This document shows positions 35,141 through 44,098 of a stretch of 45,603 nt of DNA, in pieces. This stretch comes from an uncultured SAR86 cluster bacterium (GTDB lineage Bacteria > Pseudomonadota > Gammaproteobacteria > Magnimaribacterales > AG-339-G14). Made by a program: the position numbers and the translations under genes. The first letter of the stretch is position 1. Each line of letters opens with the position of its first letter. The DNA is taken from assembly GCA_902514765.1 (NCBI GenBank), contig CABXSA010000006.1:1-45603 (forward strand). Reading direction: 5' to 3'. The notes beneath the pieces are model-generated. The model did no database searches. It saw only the letters and a list, made by a program, of their open reading frames with translations, and was not told the DNA's origin.

Positions 35141-35674
35141 TTATCCTCTTTCAATTTGAGAAAAATCCAATTCAACAGGAGTGGATCTTCCAAATATCAT
35201 TACAGCAACTTTTACTTTGCCCTTTTTATTATCAGCTTCTTCAACAACCCCACTAAAGTCATTAAATGGACCGTCTATAACTCTAATCATCTCTCCCGGC
35301 TCATAGACAGTTCCTTGTACCGTCTCTTCTATTCCATGTTCCATTTGATTTAAAATTTTTGCTGCTTCAGTATCTGAAATAGGCTTAGGATTATTTTTCG
35401 TACCGCCAATGAAACCGAGTACCCTTGGAGTCTCTTTAACCAAATGCCAAGTTTCGTCATTCATTTCCATCTCAACTAAAATATATCCAGGGAAGAATTT
35501 TTTTTCAGTAATCTTTTCTTTTCCTCCTTTCAATTCAACGACTTCATGAACTGGTATTTCTATCCTTCCAAAATGATCTTCCATTTTCTCAAGTTTAATT
35601 CTCTCTAACAATTGCTCTTTAGCCTTATTTTCATAGTTAGAGTAAGAATTTATGATGTACCAAGCTTTAGACAT
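35141..35674 (-). CDS. nusG: Transcription termination/antitermination factor NusG
   Basis: [23 protein letters not shown] region [20 protein letters not shown]. Confidence 0.98.
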   Translation of the reverse strand: MSKAWYIINSYSNYENKAKEQLLERIKLEKMEDHFGRIEIPVHEVVELKGGKEKITEKKFFPGYILVEMEMNDETWHLVKETPRVLGFIGGTKNNPKPISDTEAAKILNQMEHGIEETVQGTVYEPGEMIRVIDGPFNDFSGVVEEADNKKGKVKVAVMIFGRSTPVELDFSQIERG

Positions 35675-35677
35675 TTA

Positions 35678-36019
35678 TCACCCTAAGATTAAACTCATTA
35701 CAAAAGAAAACAGAGAATCTAAGCCCCATAAAATAAGAGCGGCTATAATAACTACACCAACCACAATTAGAGTAGTTTGAGTTGTCTCAGTTCTGTTTGG
35801 CCAAACTACCTTTCGGATTTCAGTCATAGATTGTTTTATTGTTTGGAAAGCAAGAGATCCAAACAGGGTAAATCTTAAAACAAATAAGCCCAACGAAAAT
35901 AAAGCTATAACTCCTATGACTCTATAAAGAAGACCAAAGTCGCTAAAATAGGAGTTACCCCATACTGCAGTAGCAATAATTGCTAACCCTACTAACCAAA
36001 GACTTTTACTTAGAATCAT
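35678..36019 (-). CDS. secE: Preprotein translocase subunit SecE
   Basis: Small TM protein with SMTEIRKVVWPNRTETTQTTLIV, upstream of nusG. Confidence 0.96.
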   Translation of the reverse strand: MILSKSLWLVGLAIIATAVWGNSYFSDFGLLYRVIGVIALFSLGLFVLRFTLFGSLAFQTIKQSMTEIRKVVWPNRTETTQTTLIVVGVVIIAALILWGLDSLFSFVMSLILG

Positions 36020-36065
36020 CTAGCTCCTCTTACACCATGCTCTATAAGAAGAGGGCTTCTCTTTC

Positions 36066-36141
36066 TGGCAGGCCAGGAGGGAATTGAACCCCCAACCTGC
36101 GGTTTTGGAGACCGCCGCTCTACCAATTGAGCTACTGGCCT
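36066..36141 (-). tRNA. tRNA-Trp(CCA), encoded CCA tail
   Basis: AGGCCAG/CTGGCCT acceptor stem, loop CTCCAAA, GCCA 3' end; full cloverleaf traced by hand. Confidence 0.97.
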
Positions 36142-37333
36142 ATTGAATAATTTTAGAAACTACTCCGGCACCTACAGTTCTACCACCTTCACGGATAGCA
36201 AACTTCATACCGTCCTCCATCGCTACTGGAGAGATAAGCTCTACAGTTACAGCAACATCATCACCGGGCATAACCATTTCCACGCCATCAGGAAGCGTAA
36301 CTTCACCAGTTACATCAGTAGTTCTTACATAAAATTGAGGTCTATACCCTTTAAAGAAAGGAGTATGTCTTCCTCCCTCTTCTTTACTAAGAACGTATAC
36401 TTGAGCTTCGAATTTTGTATGAGGAGTGATTGAACCAGGCGCGGAAAGAACTTGTCCTCTTTCTACATCCTCTCTTTTTGTTCCTCTTAAAAGTACTCCT
36501 ACGTTTTCTCCAGCTTTTCCTTCATCTAAAAGTTTTCTGAACATTTCGACTCCTGTGCAAACAGTTTTCTCAGTATCTTTAATACCTACAATTTCCATTT
36601 CGTCATTAACTTTGACTTCTCCTCTTTCAATTCTGCCTGTGACAACTGTTCCTCTTCCTTGAATTGAAAAGATATCTTCAATTGGCATTAGGAAAGGCTT
36701 ATCAGTTTCTCTGACTGGCTCTGGAATATAAGAATCAAGAGCTTCAACAAGCTTTTGTACAGATTGAACTCCATGTTCTGAATCTTCACCTTCTAGAGCT
36801 TTAAGAGCTGAACCTATAATTATAGGGGTATCGTCACCAGGAAATTCATATTCATTTAGTAAGTCTCTGACCTCTACTTCTACAAGCTCAATAAGTTCTG
36901 CATCATCAACTTGATCGGCTTTATTAAGATATACCACAATGTAAGGAACACCCACTTGTCTAGCAAGAAGAATGTGCTCTCTTGTTTGAGGCATAGGACC
37001 ATCAGCACAATTGACAACAAGAATAGCTCCGTCCATTTGTGCAGCTCCTGTAATCATATTTTTAATATAGTCAGCATGGCCTGGACAATCTACATGCGCA
37101 TAATGTCTAGCATTAGAATCGTACTCTACGTGAGAAGTTGCAATCGTAATTCCTCTTTCTCTTTCTTCAGGGGCATTATCGATACCATCAAAAGCAATAG
37201 CTTCGCCAGTACCTTGAGCTTCAGCACAAACTTTTGTAAGTGCAGCTGTCAAAGTAGTTTTACCATGATCTACGTGGCCAATAGTTCCGACATTTAAATG
37301 CGGCTTGGTTCTTTCGAATTTTTCTTTAGACAT
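36140..37333 (-). CDS. tuf: Elongation factor Tu
   Basis: [26 protein letters not shown]; 397 aa; ends [13 protein letters not shown]. Confidence 0.99.
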   Translation of the reverse strand: MSKEKFERTKPHLNVGTIGHVDHGKTTLTAALTKVCAEAQGTGEAIAFDGIDNAPEERERGITIATSHVEYDSNARHYAHVDCPGHADYIKNMITGAAQMDGAILVVNCADGPMPQTREHILLARQVGVPYIVVYLNKADQVDDAELIELVEVEVRDLLNEYEFPGDDTPIIIGSALKALEGEDSEHGVQSVQKLVEALDSYIPEPVRETDKPFLMPIEDIFSIQGRGTVVTGRIERGEVKVNDEMEIVGIKDTEKTVCTGVEMFRKLLDEGKAGENVGVLLRGTKREDVERGQVLSAPGSITPHTKFEAQVYVLSKEEGGRHTPFFKGYRPQFYVRTTDVTGEVTLPDGVEMVMPGDDVAVTVELISPVAMEDGMKFAIREGGRTVGAGVVSKIIQ

Positions 37334-37363
37334 TTTTTTTCCTCTTTAAAAAAACTTTCTTAA

Positions 37364-37439
<76 letters not shown>

Positions 37440-37553
37440 AAATCCCTTAATAATTTGGGAGACGGCATAAAAAAAGTAGATAACAAAAAAACTCTCAACA
37501 CCCGTTGCTCCGAACGGCTTTATACTTAAATTTTGCTTTAAATGCAACACTTT

Positions 37554-37637
37554 TGGTGGAGGGGGCAGGATTCGAACCTGCGAAGCCGAAGCGTCTGATT
37601 TACAGTCAGATGGGTTTGACCGCTCCCCAACCCCTCC
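37554..37637 (-). tRNA. tRNA-Tyr(GTA), class II with long variable arm
   Basis: GGAGGGG...TCTGACTGTAAATCAGA...CCCCTCCACCA. Confidence 0.97.
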
Positions 37638-37643
37638 TATAGA
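37616..37643 (+). promoter_or_regulatory. Candidate birA promoter (TTGACC-N16-TATAGA) with -35 inside tRNA-Tyr
   Basis: TTGACC 37616-37621, TATAGA 37638-37643. Confidence 0.4.
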
Positions 37644-37650
37644 GTTGTGT

Positions 37651-37679
37651 ATTCTCTGAGTACATATGGAAGATGTCAA
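37651..37679 (-). promoter_or_regulatory. Candidate promoter for tRNA-Tyr/tRNA-Thr/tuf operon (TTGACA-N17-GAGAAT)
   Basis: TTGACA rc of 37674-37679, GAGAAT rc of 37651-37656; predicted +1 about 7 nt upstream of tRNA-Tyr; overlaps birA start codon. Confidence 0.6.
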
Positions 37680-38457
37680 ACAAAATACATTAAATGAAGA
37701 AAAAATCTTAAATTTTCTTGGTATATATCAAGATTTTGATTGGGAATTATCGATATTTGATGAAATTGAATCTACTAATGACTATCTTCTTAATTTCGCA
37801 AACGTAGACAAATTCAATATCTGTTTAGCTGAATGTCAAACAAAAGGGAGAGGTAGAAACTTAAAGGAATGGCAAAGTCCAAAATATGAAAATATATATA
37901 TGTCATTGGGATTTTCTACCGAAAATGAATTAAATCGATTTAATGCCTTCAGCTTAGTAACAGCGCTTGCGGTTCATGATGTTTTAGCAATTGAAGATAT
38001 TAATACAGAAATTAAATGGCCAAACGATATTTATTTAAATAATAAAAAAGTTGGAGGTATTTTATTAGAGACTATAACTAAAGATGAAAAAACTTTAATC
38101 GTTGTAGGAATCGGATTAAATATTTATATGAAAGATAATTCAAAAATTGATCGTGAGTGGACTTCTCTTGCTTTAGAGATTGAAGATTTTAATCTTGATA
38201 GAAACAAAATAATTTCTAAATTAGCAAACGAAATTTTATTTTCAAAAAAAGAGTTTGAAAAAGAAGGGTTTGATAGATTTGCAAAGAAATTTAACAGTTT
38301 AAATTATCTCAAAAACAAGGAGGTCTCTCTTACAAATTTTGATTGTGAGAAAGGAACTGCTTTGGATATAAATTTGGACGGGACTCTAAATGTTAAAGTA
38401 GGAGAAAGAATTAAGAAGATATCTTCGGGTGAAGTATCTTTATATTTAACAGATTAA
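37666..38457 (+). CDS. birA: Biotin-[acetyl-CoA-carboxylase] ligase, no HTH domain
   Basis: FDEIESTNDYL, GRGRNLKEWQSP, IKWPNDIYLNNKKVGGILLE. Confidence 0.93.
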   Translation: MEDVKQNTLNEEKILNFLGIYQDFDWELSIFDEIESTNDYLLNFANVDKFNICLAECQTKGRGRNLKEWQSPKYENIYMSLGFSTENELNRFNAFSLVTALAVHDVLAIEDINTEIKWPNDIYLNNKKVGGILLETITKDEKTLIVVGIGLNIYMKDNSKIDREWTSLALEIEDFNLDRNKIISKLANEILFSKKEFEKEGFDRFAKKFNSLNYLKNKEVSLTNFDCEKGTALDINLDGTLNVKVGERIKKISSGEVSLYLTD

Positions 38458-38460
38458 TTT

Positions 38461-38676
38461 TTAGGAAAAATTAATATATAAAAATATTAAAATGTAAATA
38501 ATTATGGAGTAAAGCGGTCCAAAAGTATGTTTATTGTCCCACTGTCTCTTTGTTTTCGTTGTGCTCCTCTTTGCGCCCCACTCACCTGGAAAATAATATT
38601 GAACAAATAATATTAAATAGCCTACACCAAAAGCTAAGTACCAAATAAGTTTAAAAGGTAATTTTATAATGCTCAC
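38461..38676 (-). CDS. Small hypothetical membrane protein (71 aa)
   Basis: Two hydrophobic segments (IWYLAFGVGYLILFVQYYF; LYSIIIYILIFLYI) flanking a charged loop. Confidence 0.5.
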   Translation of the reverse strand: MSIIKLPFKLIWYLAFGVGYLILFVQYYFPGEWGAKRSTTKTKRQWDNKHTFGPLYSIIIYILIFLYINFS

Positions 38677-38756
38677 TTAAGAAATATTAGCAAATAATAA
38701 AAAAATAGTAAGAATATCTCTACTTAAATTCTTAAAAAATATATAATCCAATTTTT

Positions 38757-38832
38757 GCTGGCGTAGCTCAGTTGGTAGAGCTCCTGATTTGTAATCAGGC
38801 GGTCGTTGGTTCGAATCCAATCGCCAGCTCCA
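38757..38832 (+). tRNA. tRNA-Thr(TGT)
   Basis: GCTGGCGTAGCTCAGTTGGTAGAGCTCCTGATTTGTAATCAGG...CGCCAGCTCCA; TATAAT at 38742-38747 upstream. Confidence 0.97.
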
Positions 38833-38835
38833 AAT

Positions 38836-39201
38836 TTATTTCAATTCCTCTTCCTCAATTATTTGTGCATCTTCTATATCTAAAGGATGACTATTAGAGT
38901 TACTAGTTTCATGCCTTTTTTTTCTAAATGATAGAAATAAAAATCCAATTAGATAAGGCCAAAAAAATAAAAGTGCTGAAAAGAAAATATTCCACTCCCA
39001 AACAAAAGTAGCTCCTATGATTCCTAAAATTGGTCCTAAAATAGGAGTAAAAGTTAGAAAAAGAGAAACGATAAATAAAACTCCTTCTAAAAAGGTGCTT
39101 TGGACCATTAAAATAAGTTTTAAAGCATCAGCAACTGCACTGATCTGATAAATAGAAATTGTGATATAAAAAAATAAAACAATAAAAAAAGGCATTCTCA
39201 A
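38836..39201 (-). CDS. Hypothetical membrane protein (121 aa)
   Basis: Several hydrophobic segments, acidic C-terminal tail (DIEDAQIIEEEELK). Confidence 0.6.
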   Translation of the reverse strand: MRMPFFIVLFFYITISIYQISAVADALKLILMVQSTFLEGVLFIVSLFLTFTPILGPILGIIGATFVWEWNIFFSALLFFWPYLIGFLFLSFRKKRHETSNSNSHPLDIEDAQIIEEEELK

Positions 39202-39236
39202 ATAATGTTCTTACAAAGTATACTCTGCAATCTATT

Positions 39237-41672
39237 ATGAAATTAAAAAAAATAATTTCCAACCTATCACTCGAAGACAAGGTGTCTTTGTTGTCAGGGT
39301 TTGATAACTGGCATACTCCAGAAATTCAAAAATATGGAATACCAAAAATTAAAATGTCCGATGGTCCAAATGGAGTAAGAGGAGATTCCAGTTCCCCTCA
39401 AACTTCGGCTTGTTTTCCTAGCCCTATTCTTTTGGGAGCTACTTGGAATGAAAAATTAATTAAAAAAATTGGTTCCGCTACAGGTGAGGAAGCCTTATAT
39501 AAGGATGTTGATGTTCTTCTTGCTCCTACTATAAATTTACATCGTCACCCTCTTGGAGGTCGTCATTTTGAGTGTTATTCAGAAGATCCTGTTTTAACTT
39601 CAAAAATTGCCTGCTCTTATGTCTCAGGCGTTCAAAGTAAGGGGGTTGCTGCTTGTTTGAAGCATTTTGCTGGAAACGATACTGAATTTGAAAGACACCT
39701 TGTTAGTTCCAACATAGATGAAAAAACATTAAGAGAACTTTATTTATATCCTTTTGAAATGGGAATAAAAAAAGCCAAAGCTAAAGTTGTAATGTCGGCC
39801 TATAACAAAGTAAATAATATTTATTGCAGTTCTCACGATGAATTAATAAATCAAATTTTGAAAAAAGAATGGAAATTTAGTGGTTATGTTGTAAGCGACT
39901 GGGGAGCTGCATTAGAAACTGTGGAAAATGCCAATGGCGGTCTAGATTTAGAAATGCCTGGGCCAGCCAAAACTTGGGGGGAAAACCTTGTCGAAGCAGT
40001 TAAGGATGGACTTGTTGGAGAAGGAACGATTGACGAGAAAGTAAAGAGAATTCTCAACGTTGCAAAGTTCACCAATAGGTTTAACAAAAGAAGAGTTGCG
40101 GAGAAAAGCATTGATAAAAAGTCTCATCGTGAACTTATTAAAAAAACTGCTACCGAAGGCATGGTTCTTTTAAAGAATGAAGAAGTATTACCTTTTGATA
40201 AAACTAAAATTTCTAAAATTGCTCTAATCGGTCCAAACGTTAAAGACAGTCAAATTATCGGTGGCGGAAGTGCAGGTTTAAAACCTCATTACGAAGTTCA
40301 TCCCTTGGAGGGAATTTCAAATTTCTTAAAGGAAGAAAAAGTAAAAATAAATTATGCAAAAGGTTGCCATGTTGATAAATATCTTCCTCCTTTAGAAAAA
40401 GAATACTCTTACGTTCCAGGAAAAAAAGAAAATGGATTTGAAGTTGAGTTTTTTAGAGGAAAAACTTTTGATGGGGAACTAATAGCAAGACAAGTTTTAA
40501 GTGGAAATAGGTTTTGGGCCTTACAAGGATTTGCAAGAGAGTTTTTGGATGAAAAGGAAAGGCCTGAATTATCTGTTAGATTTTCTACTACTTATAGACC
40601 AGAGATTTCAGGAGAATTTGAGTTTGAGGTTTTTAGTATTGGTTTATCCAGAATCAAAATCAACGGAAAGGAGTTAGTTGATAATTGGTCGTCTCAAAAA
40701 AAAGGAGAAGCTTTTTTTGGTTTTGCATGTGCTCCAAAGAGAAACAAAATAAAACTTTCTAAAGGTAGAGAATATCTAGTAGAGGTTGAGTATGAATTTG
40801 AAGGGAGATTTCCTGCCATACAATTTGGCTGTAGACCGCCTGACCCAAAAAATTTGCTTGAAGAAGCAGTCAAAGTGGCAAAGAAATCTGATGCGGTAGT
40901 TCTAGTTGTAGGCACAAATTCAGATTGGGAAACTGAAGGTAATGATAGAAAAAGTTTAAGCCTTCCAGGCGAGCAGGATGCTCTTATAAAAAGGATTTTA
41001 GCTACAAATAAAAATACGGTTTTAGTTATAAATACTGGATCTCCTGTAAGCATGCCCTGGATAAAGTCATGCCCAGCAATTTTACAAACTTGGTTTCCAG
41101 GACAAGAATTTGGAAATGCTTTAGCAGAAATATTATTTGGCAAAGAAAGTCCAAGTGGTAAGTTGCCTACAACTTACCCCAAAAAACTTTCTGATACGCC
41201 GGCATATTCTTCTTATCCAGGTAAAGACTTGCAAATGGACTATAAAGAAAAATTATTAGTTGGTTATAAATGGTACGACAAGAAGAAAATTGAACCTCTT
41301 TTTCCTTTCGGTCACGGTTTGTCTTACTCAAAATTTAAATTAAAAAAGGTTTCTTTTACAAAGAAGAAACGCGAAATCAAAATTAAAGTAAAACTCAAAA
41401 ATATTGGTGACTTTTCTACTTTTGAAACTGTGCAGTGCTATATAGAAAGAAAGGCAGTGAAGGCAGGAACGCCAAAAAAGAAACTCGTAGATTTTAAAAA
41501 GCTAAAAATTACAAAAAATAAATCTAAGACATTGACTTTAAAAGTTTCTAAAAGGGATCTCTCAGAATGGGACGTAAAAAATTCTAAATGGGAAATTGCT
41601 AAGGGGGATTACGTCATTCATATAGGGACCTCTGTAAAAGATATTTCAATTACCGAAGAGATAAAAATCTAA
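39237..41672 (+). CDS. GH3 beta-glucosidase-type hydrolase with PA14-like insertion and C-terminal FnIII-like domain
   Basis: MSDGPNGVRG, CLKHFAGNDTE, VVSDWGAALETVENANGGLDLEMPGP, PFGHGLSYSKF; no N-terminal signal peptide. Confidence 0.9.
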   Translation: MKLKKIISNLSLEDKVSLLSGFDNWHTPEIQKYGIPKIKMSDGPNGVRGDSSSPQTSACFPSPILLGATWNEKLIKKIGSATGEEALYKDVDVLLAPTINLHRHPLGGRHFECYSEDPVLTSKIACSYVSGVQSKGVAACLKHFAGNDTEFERHLVSSNIDEKTLRELYLYPFEMGIKKAKAKVVMSAYNKVNNIYCSSHDELINQILKKEWKFSGYVVSDWGAALETVENANGGLDLEMPGPAKTWGENLVEAVKDGLVGEGTIDEKVKRILNVAKFTNRFNKRRVAEKSIDKKSHRELIKKTATEGMVLLKNEEVLPFDKTKISKIALIGPNVKDSQIIGGGSAGLKPHYEVHPLEGISNFLKEEKVKINYAKGCHVDKYLPPLEKEYSYVPGKKENGFEVEFFRGKTFDGELIARQVLSGNRFWALQGFAREFLDEKERPELSVRFSTTYRPEISGEFEFEVFSIGLSRIKINGKELVDNWSSQKKGEAFFGFACAPKRNKIKLSKGREYLVEVEYEFEGRFPAIQFGCRPPDPKNLLEEAVKVAKKSDAVVLVVGTNSDWETEGNDRKSLSLPGEQDALIKRILATNKNTVLVINTGSPVSMPWIKSCPAILQTWFPGQEFGNALAEILFGKESPSGKLPTTYPKKLSDTPAYSSYPGKDLQMDYKEKLLVGYKWYDKKKIEPLFPFGHGLSYSKFKLKKVSFTKKKREIKIKVKLKNIGDFSTFETVQCYIERKAVKAGTPKKKLVDFKKLKITKNKSKTLTLKVSKRDLSEWDVKNSKWEIAKGDYVIHIGTSVKDISITEEIKI

Positions 41673-42145
41673 TCTAAATCTAACTGTTCTTTAGAAACTA
41701 AAATCCCGCTTTCATCAGCATAAGCCCAATTTCCAGATTCAATTGAGATGCCCCCAAATTTAATATTAATTCCTATTTCGCCTCGATCTTTTTTTTCACT
41801 TTTTTTTGGAACTGAGCCCAAAGCAAATATTCCAATCTTGAAATTAGACAGAGCCTCAACATCTCTCACGCAGCCATTTATTATGACAGCTTGCCAATTA
41901 TTTTTTTCCGCAGACTCTGCAATCATGTCTCCCATTAAGGCAACTCTGGTACTACCTTGACCATCTACGATCAAAATTTTTCCATTGCCCTCTTCACCAA
42001 GAACTTGCTTAACTTTTGAATTATCGTCAGGACAAATTACAGTTTCAATTTTTCCTGAAAAAAAACCTTTTTTGCCAAAATTCGTAAACTGCAAATTCAA
42101 AAAATTTACGTGGGGGTACTTATCACTTAAGTCTGGGGTGGTCAT
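41669..42145 (-). CDS. rraA: RraA family protein (RNase E regulator / aldolase-like)
   Basis: LIVDGQGSTRVALMGDMIAESAEKNNWQAVIINGCVRDVEAL. Confidence 0.9.
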   Translation of the reverse strand: MTTPDLSDKYPHVNFLNLQFTNFGKKGFFSGKIETVICPDDNSKVKQVLGEEGNGKILIVDGQGSTRVALMGDMIAESAEKNNWQAVIINGCVRDVEALSNFKIGIFALGSVPKKSEKKDRGEIGINIKFGGISIESGNWAYADESGILVSKEQLDLD

Positions 42146-42215
42146 ATATTTCTATCAATATACATTAAAAAATTAAATCGCTTTATAGATTATCAGGGAC
42201 AGTATAATTGAAACA

Positions 42216-44096
42216 ATGAAGGAAAATTTCAAGGCCAAGGTATTTTTAAATAAATCAGGCAGAGGGAGAGTAAAGTATTCAGAGGATGAATTTCTTTCTT
42301 TATCGAATAGAGAAATGTTCAAAGTTTTTCCAGGAGACGAAGTTGTTTGTCAAAAAATGCCTGGAAGTAAGGCAAAAATTAAGGAAGTCTTGAAAAGGAA
42401 TACCAGTGAGCTTACGGGTATTGTTAAGAAGTATAAAGGCAAGACTTATCTAACTAGTCTAGACAAAAGTTTTCATCTCGATATCCTGCTAGAGGGCAAG
42501 AATTTGAAGAATTTCAAATCAAATGATATCTGTGAAGTAAAAATAACATCTCAACCATCTCTAAAGTACAAGCCTAAAGCAAAGCCTATAAAAACCTTAA
42601 AAAGTAATGATGTATTTGAGGAGGCTTTTATTTTTGCTACCAATGGAACCGAGCTTTCTACCAAATGGTCCAAATCTGTTATCAACGAATGCAACAAGAT
42701 TAAAAGAGATATTTCAGCACAGGATGTTAACTCCAGAAAAGATCTGAGAAGTTTAAATTTTGTGACGATTGATGGAAGCAACGCTAAAGATTTTGATGAT
42801 GCTGTGTATGCTGAAGAAAGTTCCGATGGCTTTCTTTTATACGTAGCAATAGCAGACGTTTCCGAATATGTGCTTCAAGATTCTTCGCTAGATAAAGAAG
42901 CTTTGTCTAGAACGACCTCAGTTTATTTTGAAAAAAAAGTTATTCCTATGCTGCCAGAACTTATATCAAATAAACTTTGTTCGTTGAGGCCTAATGAGGA
43001 TAAGTTGGTTTTAACTTGTGAAATTTATCTAGATAGAGGTGGAGAAATAAAATCCTTTGAATTTTTCAATTCTGTTATCTGCTCTAAGAATCGTCTTACC
43101 TATGATGAGGTTGAAAAATTTTATCAAAAAGGTCAAACCACCCTTTCAAATGATATTGTGTCTAATTTAAGTACCTTAAAAAAAATACATGCTTTGAGAA
43201 GAAAAATAAGAGTAGAAAGGAAGGCGATAGATTTTTATCTTCCTGAATACAGGCCTGTTGGCAAAGATAACAAAATAATTAAGTTCAAATCGATAAATCA
43301 TTTATTAGCAAATGAAGTTATAGAAGAATCTATGATTCTGGCAAATATTTGTGCAGCAAAATTAACTAAAAAACTTAAAAAACCTATCCCATTCCGACAC
43401 CACGATAACCCGGATTACAATGAATTGGAAAAGCTTAAAGAATTTCTAAAAGCGAGAGGCCTCCGCAAAGGTATGACTGAATCAAATCCTAGAAAGAAAC
43501 TCAACGCTTGGCTAAAGGAGATCAATCAAAAAGAAAAATCCTTTTCTTTGATATATCGGATTTTAAGAAGCATGAAGCTTGCTGTTTATTCAGGAAAAGA
43601 AAGCAATCATTTTGCTCTTGGGCTCGAAGAATACTGTCATTTTACATCTCCAATAAGAAGGTATTCTGATCTGGTAACGCATAGAGTTATTAAGTCGATT
43701 ATTGAAAAAAAAGGAAGCTCTTATTCTCAAGATGAAATAGATGGAATTGCTACAATTTGTAGTGATAAAGACAGAGAAGCAGAGAAAATCGTGAGGGAAT
43801 CTTCTAAATATCTAAGTTGTAAGTGTGCCGAAGAACACGTTGGAAAGGAATTCTATGGAGAAGTTGTGGCAGTATTGGAATTTGGAGTATTTATGCATAT
43901 CGATGGACTAAATATTGAGGGGTTTTGTCATATAAAAAATCTTAAAAGATCACCTTATTATGTTCATGATGCAACAGCTCATTCTCTTACTTCAGCAAAT
44001 AAAAATAATATTTATGCGTTGGGTGATAAATTCAAAATTAAAATAAAATCTGTGGAAACTTCTAGAAAGAGGATTGATTTGAAAGTTATTAATTAG
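42216..44096 (+). CDS. rnr: Ribonuclease R, truncated-domain form
   Basis: VTIDGSNAKDFDDAVYAEE, AIADVSEYV, HFTSPIRRYSDLVTHR, C-terminal S1 domain; 626 aa. Confidence 0.92.
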   Translation: MKENFKAKVFLNKSGRGRVKYSEDEFLSLSNREMFKVFPGDEVVCQKMPGSKAKIKEVLKRNTSELTGIVKKYKGKTYLTSLDKSFHLDILLEGKNLKNFKSNDICEVKITSQPSLKYKPKAKPIKTLKSNDVFEEAFIFATNGTELSTKWSKSVINECNKIKRDISAQDVNSRKDLRSLNFVTIDGSNAKDFDDAVYAEESSDGFLLYVAIADVSEYVLQDSSLDKEALSRTTSVYFEKKVIPMLPELISNKLCSLRPNEDKLVLTCEIYLDRGGEIKSFEFFNSVICSKNRLTYDEVEKFYQKGQTTLSNDIVSNLSTLKKIHALRRKIRVERKAIDFYLPEYRPVGKDNKIIKFKSINHLLANEVIEESMILANICAAKLTKKLKKPIPFRHHDNPDYNELEKLKEFLKARGLRKGMTESNPRKKLNAWLKEINQKEKSFSLIYRILRSMKLAVYSGKESNHFALGLEEYCHFTSPIRRYSDLVTHRVIKSIIEKKGSSYSQDEIDGIATICSDKDREAEKIVRESSKYLSCKCAEEHVGKEFYGEVVAVLEFGVFMHIDGLNIEGFCHIKNLKRSPYYVHDATAHSLTSANKNNIYALGDKFKIKIKSVETSRKRIDLKVIN

Positions 44097-44098
44097 AC

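Noticed and set aside
36911-37297. 128-aa plus-strand ORF
   Set aside because: Antisense of highly conserved tuf; no family resemblance.
40694-41143. 149-aa minus-strand ORF
   Set aside because: Antisense within GH3 CDS; composition typical of shadow frames.
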